Assembly: GCA_012719645.1 (NCBI GenBank)
Contig: JAAXZX010000081.1
Span: forward strand, 1-41,174
From: Clostridiaceae bacterium
GTDB lineage: Bacteria > Bacillota > Clostridia > DSM-8532
DNA: 41,174 nt
Direction: 5' to 3'
The notes under the pieces were generated by a model. It was not told where the DNA came from. It did not search any database and saw only the letters and a list, made by a program, of their open reading frames with translations. Each line of letters begins with the position of its first letter. Position 1 is the first letter of the stretch. This document shows positions 35,027 through 41,174 of the stretch, piece after piece. The position numbers were made by a program, and so were the translations under genes.

Positions 35027-36274
35027 TCAGAGTATGGACGACATCATCTGGAAGTTTTCAATAACCCCTCCGGCCACGGGGGCAAGCCCGGACTGAAGAA
35101 AGCAGGAGCGCATCACCGAGTTCGGGCCGAAACGCATCCTCAGGCCGTCCAGGGCTTCATCAAGGCGCTTCTTCTTCTCGTCGTAGGGTTCATAAAGGGA
35201 CAACTGCAGGCAGCCATTGGGAACCAGGTCGCTGACCCGCACTCCCATTCCTCTCAAGGGTACGCCGGGCCATATTTCTTCCATAAGCCGGCAGGCCCGC
35301 TGGAAGATGTTCATGGTATTGTCGGTGGCGGCGGAAAACTTCCTCTGGTGGGACTGGCCCGTGAGATCGGCCCGCCTCAGGTAAACCGAGACCAGCCGCG
35401 CGCAGAACCCGGCCTGTCTCAGCCTCATGCCCACCATCTCGCAGAGGGAGAGCAGCACTTTCCGGGCCTCTTCCAGGTTGTCCACGTCAAATGGGATGGT
35501 GGTGCTGTTGCCGATTCCCTTGATGGGCGGCCCTGCATCGGGGGCTACCGGGCTGTCCTCAATGCCGTTGGCCAGGTCCCGGATATATGGCCCCCAGCTT
35601 TTAAGGTGGGTCCTGAGCAATTCCGGATCGGCCCGGGCCAGGTCGCCGATGGTAAAGATATTGAGCCGGTACAATTTGGGCACTGTAGATCTTCCCACCA
35701 TGAACAGTTCCCTTACAGGCAGGGGCCACAGTTTCCTGATCATCTCCTCCCGCGACAGGATGGCGTGGACCTTATCGGGCTTATCGAGCTCACCGGCCAT
35801 CTTGGCCAGCAGCTTGTTGTATGAAACCCCCACATTGACGGTAAAGCCCAGTTCGTTTTTGATCCGGTCCTTAAGCCTGTATGCCGCCTCCACCGGATCG
35901 CCGAGAACAGCCTCCATGCCCGTATAATCCAAAAAAGCCTCATCTATGCTGTACACCTGCACGAGGGGAGAGAACTCCCGAAGCAGGCTCATTAAGGCAT
36001 TATGGCACATCATGTACAGGTGGTAATTCACCGGGACCACCACAAGCCCGGGGCATTTCTGCCGGGCGGAAAACAGGGTTTCCCCGGTCTGGATGCCGTA
36101 CTTCTTCGCAGGGATGGATTTGGCCAGCACGATCCCATGCCTGCTTGCCTCATCGCCGCCGATAACGCTGGGTATATCCCTGAGATCCACCGATGCCCCG
36201 TGCTGCAGGCGGTATGCCGCCTCCCAGCTCAAATATGCCGAGTTGACATCGATATGCATGATGATTCTGTCCAC
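35027..36274 (-). CDS. dinB: Y-family DNA polymerase (DinB/Pol IV-like)
   Basis: 415 residues. Error-prone translesion polymerase. Catalytic acids: D9 (MHIDVNSAYLSWEA) and D111-E112 (YSIDEAF). The helix-hairpin-helix thumb (FTIGDLARADPELLRTHL) and little-finger domain are present, and a beta-clamp motif QLSLYE lies near the C-terminus. The Y-family subgroup with SAYLSWEAAYRL is common in Clostridia. Start is GTG at 36274 with GAGGTGG 5 bases upstream; the frame opens earlier at 36283, but that codon lies in the ribosome site. The promoter contains a LexA box. Confidence 0.93.
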   Translation of the reverse strand: MDRIIMHIDVNSAYLSWEAAYRLQHGASVDLRDIPSVIGGDEASRHGIVLAKSIPAKKYGIQTGETLFSARQKCPGLVVVPVNYHLYMMCHNALMSLLREFSPLVQVYSIDEAFLDYTGMEAVLGDPVEAAYRLKDRIKNELGFTVNVGVSYNKLLAKMAGELDKPDKVHAILSREEMIRKLWPLPVRELFMVGRSTVPKLYRLNIFTIGDLARADPELLRTHLKSWGPYIRDLANGIEDSPVAPDAGPPIKGIGNSTTIPFDVDNLEEARKVLLSLCEMVGMRLRQAGFCARLVSVYLRRADLTGQSHQRKFSAATDNTMNIFQRACRLMEEIWPGVPLRGMGVRVSDLVPNGCLQLSLYEPYDEKKKRLDEALDGLRMRFGPNSVMRSCFLQSGLAPVAGGVIENFQMMSSIL

Positions 36275-36294
36275 GGGAACCACCTCAATATCAT

Positions 36295-36322
36295 TTTATA
36301 CCCGAACATATGTTCCTGTAAA
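36295..36322 (-). promoter_or_regulatory. dinB promoter
   Basis: On the minus strand: TTTACA (complement of 36317-36322), 16-base spacer, TATAAA (complement of 36295-36300). The spacer is wholly occupied by a LexA box. Confidence 0.8.
36303..36316. promoter_or_regulatory. LexA (SOS) operator
   Basis: CGAACATATGTTCC contains the perfect palindrome GAACATATGTTC, matching the Bacillus/Clostridia LexA box CGAACnnnnGTTCG in all but the last base. It sits between the -35 and -10 boxes of dinB, the expected place for repression relieved by DNA damage. Confidence 0.9.
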
Positions 36323-36433
36323 CTGATAAATTATGGCGGCACTGTTTTTGACGAACACGCAAAAGACCGGGGAAAACGCGGAATGGGTATGTAGATTGGC
36401 ATTTTGAACGCAGGATAAAAACCGCATAAGAAT

Positions 36434-36454
36434 GGCAGGGTGAAGAACCCTGCC
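36434..36454 (-). terminator. Hairpin after the coat-protein pair
   Basis: GGCAGGGT and ACCCTGCC form an 8-bp stem around a 5-base loop, 27 bases past the stop of the CotF-like gene. In the minus direction ATTCTTAT follows, a weak T-tract. Confidence 0.5.
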
Positions 36455-36480
36455 TTGCCGAACATCAGCTGCCGTTGATG

Positions 36481-36774
36481 CTACATCCGCGTACCCTGCT
36501 GTTGCTGCTGCTGTTGCTGCTGTCCTCCGCCCTGCAGTTGGGTATATACCTGCTGTATCTGGCTTTGCTGTGCCTGTGCGGCGGGCTGGTAATACCCTTT
36601 CTGTATGGCGTACTGGGCCAGTCTTTGCTGCCGCTGCTCGTCCGCGTCCCTCATCTGTTGGAATGTTTTCCTGAGTTCCGGGTTGCTGCATTCCGATATG
36701 ACGTTGGCATAACCGGTCAGGCTGCTTTTCAGCGAACTCAGATAATCGTTTACCATATCCTTTTCGGTCATCAT
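36481..36774 (-). CDS. CotF-like spore coat protein with poly-Gln tail
   Basis: 97 residues. A helical region (MTEKDMVNDYLSSLKSSLTGYANVISECSNPELRKTFQQMRDADEQRQQRLAQYAIQKGYY) matches the CotF-domain coat proteins, which are ferritin-like helical bundles on the spore surface. The tail is Gln-rich and ends in nine consecutive Gln before GTRM. Two adjacent ATGs (36774 and 36771) both follow AAGGAG; the first is used. It is second in a two-gene minus-strand operon with the 61-residue gene. The Gln tract is encoded by CAG/CAA repeats that could change in length. Confidence 0.85.
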   Translation of the reverse strand: MMTEKDMVNDYLSSLKSSLTGYANVISECSNPELRKTFQQMRDADEQRQQRLAQYAIQKGYYQPAAQAQQSQIQQVYTQLQGGGQQQQQQQQQGTRM

Positions 36775-36788
36775 AAAGCATCATCTCC

Positions 36789-36974
36789 TTACTGCAAGAA
36801 TGACATAAGTTTTTGTTTATTTGCCTTCGCGTCGTTTGCGTCGGCCTGAAACATCTGTTTGAGAGTCTGGTCCTGGCACTGCTGAGCATAGGTTTCCAAC
36901 TTTTTTACGCAGGTATCGTGAGCCCCGATCATATGCCTCAGATTCTGCAGTTCCAGTTCGTTGATGTGTGACAT
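36789..36974 (-). CDS. Small helical protein, CotF-like partner
   Basis: 61 residues (MSHINELELQNLRHMIGAHDTCVKKLETYAQQC...), alpha-helical with heptad-like spacing and one Cys pair (C22, C33). The pattern of a helix with HMIGAHDT and a second helix TLKQMFQADANDAKANKQKLMSFLQ is like the first half of CotF-type proteins that are encoded in pairs in Clostridia. AAAGGAG is 8 bases upstream of ATG. Ends 14 bases before the CotF-like gene, so probably one operon. Coat location is inferred from the partner. Confidence 0.8.
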   Translation of the reverse strand: MSHINELELQNLRHMIGAHDTCVKKLETYAQQCQDQTLKQMFQADANDAKANKQKLMSFLQ

Positions 36975-37008
36975 AATCCATGCTCCTTTCTTTGAGATAG
37001 TCGCTATT

Positions 37009-37038
37009 TAGTTTTTATAAATCGGCAAAGATTATTCA
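37009..37038 (-). promoter_or_regulatory. Possible SigG/SigF-type promoter of the coat gene pair
   Basis: On the minus strand TGAATA (complement of 37033-37038), 17-base spacer, AAAACTA (complement of 37009-37015). The first matches the forespore -35 consensus and the second five of seven bases of CATACTA. Distance to the start of the 61-residue gene is about 34 bases. Weak evidence, but it fits a coat/spore gene. Confidence 0.4.
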
Positions 37039-37124
37039 GCCATGAGAAATATCAGCATGGACCGGGCATCACGGTTTCAATCAGATCTTGAATTTTGTGG
37101 TATTATTTATTCTGGTTATTGTTT

Positions 37125-37138
37125 TATAATGGTATAAT
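37125..37138 (+). promoter_or_regulatory. -10 region of the YfbU-family gene
   Basis: Two TATAAT boxes at 37125-37130 and 37133-37138; the second is extended (TGG before it). Their closeness to the ATG at 37142 argues that the real start codon is the ATG at 37175. Confidence 0.6.
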
Positions 37139-37174
37139 GTAATGGAAAAAACGGATTGTTGCGGAGGTTATCCT

Positions 37175-38020
37175 ATGGAACTGAGCAAAAAGGACAGACT
37201 TATGCTGATCAACCAATACAGGATCCTTTCAATACTGAATCCTGACGGAGCAAGCAGTTACAATATTCGCATAAAAATGCTCGAGGAAGGCTATTCCCTG
37301 CATTATGACGAAATAGTCGACTGGATCGATGACGGGATGAGCAGGGAGGAATGCCAGGAGATTATCGATATCCTGGAAATGTACCGTTGCCTGTGGCACT
37401 CCTTTAAAAAGCTCAGGAACAAAAGGGGCCTCAGGAAAAAGGATGTCAGGTTTCCCGGATTTGATGCAAAGGATGAGGAGAGGGAGCTCAACTATGCCGA
37501 GTATGTCATGTACAGCCTGAAAAGGTACAAGGAATTTCATCAGAGAAGAAGGCTCCCCAATCATGACAGCTACAAGCCAATGCTTGGCCATTACAGGGCC
37601 ATGCTGAGCGTTTGGAACAGCCTCGGCAACAGAAGGTTACTTAGCAGGGATGAGATTATCCAGATCCTCAACGGGGAGAGAGAGGTTACGGGTGTTTACG
37701 ATGATGCATTTGTCAGGATGACGGCCCCGGTCCAGCATGAAGATCTCCCTATTGCCAATGATCTTTCCGAAGATGAAGAAGATTTCGATAGCCAGCAAGC
37801 GGATGTTTATGCCCTGGAGGATGAAGAGGAAGATTATGATGAAGAAGATGAGGAAGACGAGGAAGACGATGATATAGAAGCGGCGGAAGCAGCGGAGACA
37901 GCAGGGGGTGAGGAAGCCGCCACAACCGATGATGAATATGAACCTGAAGAAGAGTCTGAACCCGAAGAAGACGCTGAACCTGATGAGAATGATAATGACG
38001 CAGAAACCGTTGACGAATAA
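37175..38020 (+). CDS. YfbU-family protein with hyperacidic C-terminal tail
   Basis: 281 residues. Residues 1-170 match the E. coli YfbU pattern: LSKKDRLMLINQYRILSILNP, EEGYSLHYDEIVDW, EECQEIIDILEMYRCL, VRFPGFDAKDEERELNYAEYV, YRAMLSVWNSL and LLSRDEIIQILNGE. YfbU has no settled function (linked in E. coli to stress or cell-death phenotypes). Residues 196-281 form a separate tail dominated by Glu and Asp, with long EDEEEDYDEEDEEDEEDDD-type runs, which YfbU lacks. ATG at 37175 has GGAGG 7 bases upstream; ATG at 37142 is in frame but lies next to the promoter. The tail may bind metal, a basic partner or RNA-binding protein. Monocistron with a good terminator. Confidence 0.85.
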   Translation: MELSKKDRLMLINQYRILSILNPDGASSYNIRIKMLEEGYSLHYDEIVDWIDDGMSREECQEIIDILEMYRCLWHSFKKLRNKRGLRKKDVRFPGFDAKDEERELNYAEYVMYSLKRYKEFHQRRRLPNHDSYKPMLGHYRAMLSVWNSLGNRRLLSRDEIIQILNGEREVTGVYDDAFVRMTAPVQHEDLPIANDLSEDEEDFDSQQADVYALEDEEEDYDEEDEEDEEDDDIEAAEAAETAGGEEAATTDDEYEPEEESEPEEDAEPDENDNDAETVDE

Positions 38021-38057
38021 TCCATGGATTATTTAAATGAAAAAATGATGTGAAAAT

Positions 38058-38092
38058 AATCAGCCGGTCGTTCAAACCGGCTGATTTTATTT
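38058..38092 (+). terminator. Intrinsic terminator of the YfbU-family gene
   Basis: AATCAGCCGGT (38058-38068), 7-base loop, ACCGGCTGATT (38076-38086), then TTATTT. An 11-bp perfect stem. Confidence 0.92.
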
Positions 38093-38294
38093 GGTGATAA
38101 CACAGCATTATGTAGGAGTTACCAATAAACGGCAGATGGTGATACTCGGGGGGAAGCGTCTACCGGGTCAATAAGGATGACGTTGTTTATCCGCCTGTTC
38201 CATAATGATGCATTCAAATACTTCCATATCGGAAGCGATAATACGCTTGGTATTTTCCTAAAATTATCCCCCAGCCGTCAAGAAGGCGTCTGGC

Positions 38295-38340
38295 GAAAAA
38301 TAGCAAAAGCCCGGTGTCTGTAAGGACACCGGGCTTTTGC
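38295..38340 (-). terminator. Intrinsic terminator of tRNA-Pro
   Basis: A perfect 16-bp stem (38303-38318 with 38325-38340) around a 6-base loop; on the minus strand it is followed by TATTTTT. Very strong. Confidence 0.94.
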
Positions 38341-38342
38341 CA

Positions 38343-38420
38343 TGGTCGGAGTGACTGGACTTGAACCAGCGACCTCTTGCACCCCAAGCAAGCACTCTCA
38401 TCCACCTGAGCTACACCCCG
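38343..38420 (-). tRNA. tRNA-Pro (anticodon GGG)
   Basis: Minus strand, 78 nt including encoded CCA (complement of 38343-38345). Acceptor CGGGGTG pairs with CACTCCG (one GU); discriminator A. D-arm GTAGCTCAGGTGGATGAGAG; anticodon stem CTTGC/GCAAG encloses loop TTGGGGT, giving anticodon GGG for CCC/CCU proline codons. T-arm GGTTCAAGTCC. C1 at the 5' end is usual for proline tRNAs. Confidence 0.95.
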
Positions 38421-38436
38421 ACAAGCGACAGTGATT

Positions 38437-38465
38437 ATTATAAAGCATACTTCTGCAAAACTCAA
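38437..38465 (-). promoter_or_regulatory. Promoter of tRNA-Pro
   Basis: On the minus strand TTGAGT (complement of 38460-38465), 17-base spacer, TATAAT (complement of 38437-38442). Confidence 0.85.
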
Positions 38466-38582
38466 TACCTAATTTATGATAGCCAGGTTTAAGCCTGTCC
38501 TCCCATGCCGGTTTACGGACTCTGTCCGACGCAGGCGCGCTTTAGGCAACTGCAAGCGCCGGAAACTGAGCTGTACACATGC

Positions 38583-40463
38583 TCAGTAGTAGAACACCGG
38601 TATATAGACATAATCCTGTCCGGCGTCATACATGAACTTGCATTCGTCGAAAACAGGCGGTCCCTGGACATGACTGTCCTTGTTTGACGCTCCAAAACCC
38701 TCACCGGGAATGTTTCCGTTAAAGTCCAGTGTCTGGTTCAGGTTTTCATCGTGTATTACCAGCGCGGCATACTCACCGTAGGGGAGATTGTAGAATACAG
38801 CCTCAACCATGCCATTTACTATATCAAGGTTCTGGTAGGAGATACCGGGACCGTCCATGGGCGCCTGGTTGAAAAGCACGATCAGCGCTTTCCCGTTATC
38901 GCTTTTGAACGGGCCGGCCCTCAATGTAAGCTTATTTTCATTGTCCCGGCCCGAAGCCATGGCGGCTATTGTTTCAGGATCGCCAGGAGTCGTCCTGCAC
39001 ACGGAAAAACCATACCATGACGCAGGGTTCTGGTAAAAGGCCATGGGAGTATCAGCCACAAAGATGCCGCCCGAGAGCCACTCATACACAGAAATGCTGT
39101 CATTTGCACCGGTACGCTGCACCAGCCAGACACGGGAGTGCTGTTCCACCTGGTCTATGGAATCAATAGTAACGCCATTGGGCTTGAAGGCGTCATAATT
39201 GCTGTACCCCTCGTAACCCTTCCTCTGGTAGTAATAATGCCTGTTATCGGGAAAGTAATAACAGAAAGAGCCAAAGGTATGCTCGTCGGTATGTATGAAA
39301 ATGTCTTCAGGCTGCAGCTGCTGGATAAGGGATGCCTGGGCTTCCTTCATGGGTCCGTTGGATGGGGTAGTGTATATATAATATATCTGGGGGACCGAAA
39401 TGGCCAGAAGCAGGGCACAGGCTGCGGCAGGGCGCAGTTTTCCCTTAAGCGAAGAAACCCCACAGGCCACTCCAAGAATAAACAGGCCGAGAACGGGTAT
39501 CATGTACCGTTCCACCAGCACCGGCCGGATGATCCAGGACGCAAGCGCGCCTGCGAATATGGTCAGCAGGTATGTTCCTGCCGCTATAACCGGCATCTTC
39601 GGCCCGGTGTCCTTATTCCTGATTTCATGCATTATCCCCTTAACCATGAAAAGAAGGGCTGCGATATAAGCAATATCGGTCAGTACAGGGCTGAAGGGGT
39701 TAGAAAACTTGCTGCTGAAAGGATAGACCAGGACAAGCCAGAGAGTATTCAGGGTGACCGGAGGGATCCAGAAACGGTCGGAAACACGGCCGGCTTGGGG
39801 AATAAGCTTTGTGAGCCAGGGCAGATATCCCAGGACAATGGTTCCCGTGGCAATAAGAAACGGTTTGGGACTTTTCCGGCCAAAGAGGATAAACAGCAGC
39901 AGCAATCCGCAAAGGATGACCACGGCCAGCAGGGCATAATAATGGGTGTATGCGGCGGCCAGCGAGCACAATGAAAAGAGTGCCCAATCCCTCTTCCTGC
40001 CGTCCCGGAAGGCCAGGCATCCGTACAGGGCGCTTCCTGTTACGGCAAATGCCGCCCAACTGTACATTCTTGCCTCCTGGGCCATGTCCAGGGAGATGGG
40101 GGTGATAAAGACCAATATTGTATACAGCATTCCCGTTTTGACTCCGGTGATTCTTCTCACGGGGCCGATACCCCATGCAGCCAGGGCCAGAATCCCGAGG
40201 ACCGAAAATACCCGCAGGCTCAGGACCGTATTCCTGAAAATCAGCGTGAATAGCCGGAGCATTATGTAATACAGCGGCGGATGGCTGTCCGATCCGGTAA
40301 TCTCAATAATCTGGGCGATGGGCTGCTTTACGATGCATCCTGTATATGACTCGTCATACCATAGACCTTCGCTTGTAATCCCGATGAAAAGATAAACAGT
40401 GCCTGCCAGCAGAATAAGGCACCATACCGCTATAAGCCTGGGGGCCAGTCTTGATTTTTCCAT
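38583..40463 (-). CDS. GT39-type membrane glycosyltransferase fused to DUF2141
   Basis: 626 residues. The first part is a polytopic GT-C enzyme of the dolichyl-phosphate-mannose/ArnT type: about ten to eleven helices, an acidic GLWYDESYT motif in the first external loop (D37-E38, catalytic position in this superfamily), DSHPPLYYIML in the next, and QEARMYSW. It would transfer a sugar from a lipid carrier on the outer face. A soluble external region follows. Residues 506-626 match DUF2141: LPYGEYAALVIHDENLNQTLDFNGNIPGEGFGASN...GPPVFDECKF. The fusion is unusual; the domain's role is unknown. Start ATG at 40463, preceded by GGAGGTATCT; an upstream in-frame ATG overlaps that site. Confidence 0.88.
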   Translation of the reverse strand: MEKSRLAPRLIAVWCLILLAGTVYLFIGITSEGLWYDESYTGCIVKQPIAQIIEITGSDSHPPLYYIMLRLFTLIFRNTVLSLRVFSVLGILALAAWGIGPVRRITGVKTGMLYTILVFITPISLDMAQEARMYSWAAFAVTGSALYGCLAFRDGRKRDWALFSLCSLAAAYTHYYALLAVVILCGLLLLFILFGRKSPKPFLIATGTIVLGYLPWLTKLIPQAGRVSDRFWIPPVTLNTLWLVLVYPFSSKFSNPFSPVLTDIAYIAALLFMVKGIMHEIRNKDTGPKMPVIAAGTYLLTIFAGALASWIIRPVLVERYMIPVLGLFILGVACGVSSLKGKLRPAAACALLLAISVPQIYYIYTTPSNGPMKEAQASLIQQLQPEDIFIHTDEHTFGSFCYYFPDNRHYYYQRKGYEGYSNYDAFKPNGVTIDSIDQVEQHSRVWLVQRTGANDSISVYEWLSGGIFVADTPMAFYQNPASWYGFSVCRTTPGDPETIAAMASGRDNENKLTLRAGPFKSDNGKALIVLFNQAPMDGPGISYQNLDIVNGMVEAVFYNLPYGEYAALVIHDENLNQTLDFNGNIPGEGFGASNKDSHVQGPPVFDECKFMYDAGQDYVYIPVFYY

Positions 40464-40532
40464 AGATACCTCCATGGGGGTTATACTCAGGGACAGGGGT
40501 TAAGGGGCAGTGTACATCAATACGTTAATTTG

Positions 40533-40561
40533 AATATAGGTTATATATGGAAGTATGTCAA
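40533..40561 (-). promoter_or_regulatory. Promoter of the GT39-DUF2141 gene
   Basis: On the minus strand TTGACA (complement of 40556-40561), 17-base spacer, TATATT (complement of 40533-40538). Leader about 65 bases. Confidence 0.85.
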
Positions 40562-40769
40562 TAAAAAGGTTTCTGCAACCTACGGCAGATTTCGCCGGCA
40601 ATAGGGGAATAATGGCAGGGAGTGCGCAAATATGGCATAACATGGAAGAATTATTAGCCACCAATGGCATATAAAAGCTGATTGTATACTTAATATTGGA
40701 AACAATACCATATAATACACAAATTATCTCCATTTTTTTAAACTTTTCTATTCACTTTATGACAATTTG

Positions 40770-40778
40770 TGATATAAT
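40770..40778 (+). promoter_or_regulatory. Extended -10 of the AbrB-like gene
   Basis: TGATATAAT (TG plus TATAAT at 40773-40778) with only a poor -35 at 17 bases. About 46 bases upstream of the start. AbrB family members often repress their own promoter, and the AT-rich surroundings suit that. Confidence 0.65.
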
Positions 40779-40824
40779 GCAAAGAGTGGAATTCATGTTA
40801 TACAGTTTACGGGAGGATATTAAG

Positions 40825-41064
40825 ATGAGGGCTACTGGATATGTCAGAAAACTGGATTCCCTTGGAAGGATTGTGCTTCCCAAGTCGCTTCGCAAGGAAC
40901 TCAATATTAACGAGGGCGACGATATAGAAATGTATGTGGATGACGACGGGAATGTAGTACTTGACAAATATGTTCCAAGGTGCGTGTTTTGTGACGTTGC
41001 AAAGGAAGATGTCATCAACTTCAAAGGCAAGATCGTATGCAGGGATTGCCTTAAGGATATGTGA
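40825..41064 (+). CDS. abrB: AbrB/SpoVT-family transition-state regulator
   Basis: 79 residues. The N-terminal 50 are the swapped-hairpin DNA-binding domain (GYVRKLDSLGRIVLPKSLRKELNINEGDDIEMYVDDDG). The tail carries two CxxC pairs, C53/C56 and C72/C75 (CVFC...CRDC), a pattern common in clostridial AbrB-like regulators that suggests zinc or redox binding and tetramer formation. It would bind broad AT-rich sites and control stationary-phase and sporulation genes. ATG at 40825 has GGGAGG upstream; a longer frame from 40696 has none. Single gene ending before a terminator. Confidence 0.93.
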   Translation: MRATGYVRKLDSLGRIVLPKSLRKELNINEGDDIEMYVDDDGNVVLDKYVPRCVFCDVAKEDVINFKGKIVCRDCLKDM

Positions 41065-41136
41065 CATACACTCCTGAGTATATGAAAAGGCAGCGAAAAG
41101 CTTCCACAATTTGAGATTTTATATCCTTGAAGAATT

Positions 41137-41172
41137 CGGCATAGTCGTGAACAGCAGGCTATGCCGTTTTTT
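41137..41172 (+). terminator. Intrinsic terminator after the AbrB-like gene
   Basis: CGGCATAG (41137-41144), 14-base loop, CTATGCCG (41159-41166), then TTTTTT. Confidence 0.85.
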
Positions 41173-41174
41173 CA

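Larger units (their letters stand above)
40464..40824. other. Intergenic region between the glycosyltransferase and AbrB-like genes
   Basis: 361 bases holding two divergent promoters (40533-40561 minus, 40770-40778 plus). Between them is AT-rich sequence with no gene or convincing hairpin seen. Confidence 0.6.

Noticed and set aside
39138-39974. 278-residue plus-strand frame opposite the glycosyltransferase gene
   Set aside because: Antisense shadow; low-complexity Gln/Lys-rich translation with no ribosome site, while the minus strand encodes clear membrane helices and DUF2141.

Overview
This 41-kb window looks like chromosomal DNA of a spore-forming, low-to-mid GC Clostridia (Bacillota). 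The evidence is family content: spoVS, CotF-like coat proteins, the order rny-ymdB-spoVS, YhaM exoribonuclease, an AbrB-like regulator with a Cys-pair tail, a Bacillus-type LexA box, a lysine riboswitch, and SD sequences close to AGGAGG. Genes are tightly packed, start codons are often GTG or TTG, and intergenic hairpins are strong. The sequence alone does not give the species.

Layout. 1-285: the right end of what looks like an insertion sequence. 286-5631: a GH1 beta-glucosidase with a strong terminator; a TrmB-family regulator with a perfect palindromic operator, translationally coupled to a diaminopimelate decarboxylase; an AI-2E-family permease; and an unknown anchored protein. 5637-9567: tRNA-Leu(GAG) on the minus strand, a LURP-one-like protein, a YesL/DUF624 membrane protein, and the minus-strand operon dapA-dapB behind a lysine riboswitch and terminator. 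9604-17494: ftsK/spoIIIE coupled to a membrane TPR protein, a chemoreceptor whose C-terminus is a sugar-binding-protein fold, and a CE7 acetyl esterase. 17529-24669: RNase Y (apparently starting at ATA), YmdB, SpoVS, phosphoglucomutase, an HD-GYP protein and YhaM. This is an RNA-decay and second-messenger cluster with three HD-type hydrolases. 24753-29045: a GNAT-like protein, a small zinc-ribbon protein, a DUF3810 membrane metallopeptidase-like protein, a small membrane protein and a PrsW protease. 29083-29506: a 358-bp nested palindromic repeat element plus a further copy of its end repeat.

29573-34939 is a sulfur amino-acid block: metA (with the acetyl-CoA-type Glu111), tcdA, metY with its own promoter and terminator-like leader, mnmA and cysK. 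MetA makes O-acetylhomoserine, MetY sulfhydrylates it, CysK makes cysteine, and MnmA uses persulfide sulfur to thiolate tRNA. 35027-41172: an SOS-controlled Y-family polymerase, two small CotF-like coat proteins, a YfbU-family protein with a hyperacidic tail, tRNA-Pro(GGG), a GT39-type glycosyltransferase fused to DUF2141, and an AbrB-family regulator.

Most of the window is ordinary core chromosome. The parts most worth a second look are the nested palindromic element at 29083-29440, the receptor fused to a binding-protein domain, the glycosyltransferase-DUF2141 fusion, the apparent AUA start of rny, the metY leader, and the TrmB operator coupled to lysA. All family names were assigned by recognising motifs by eye; no database search was run.
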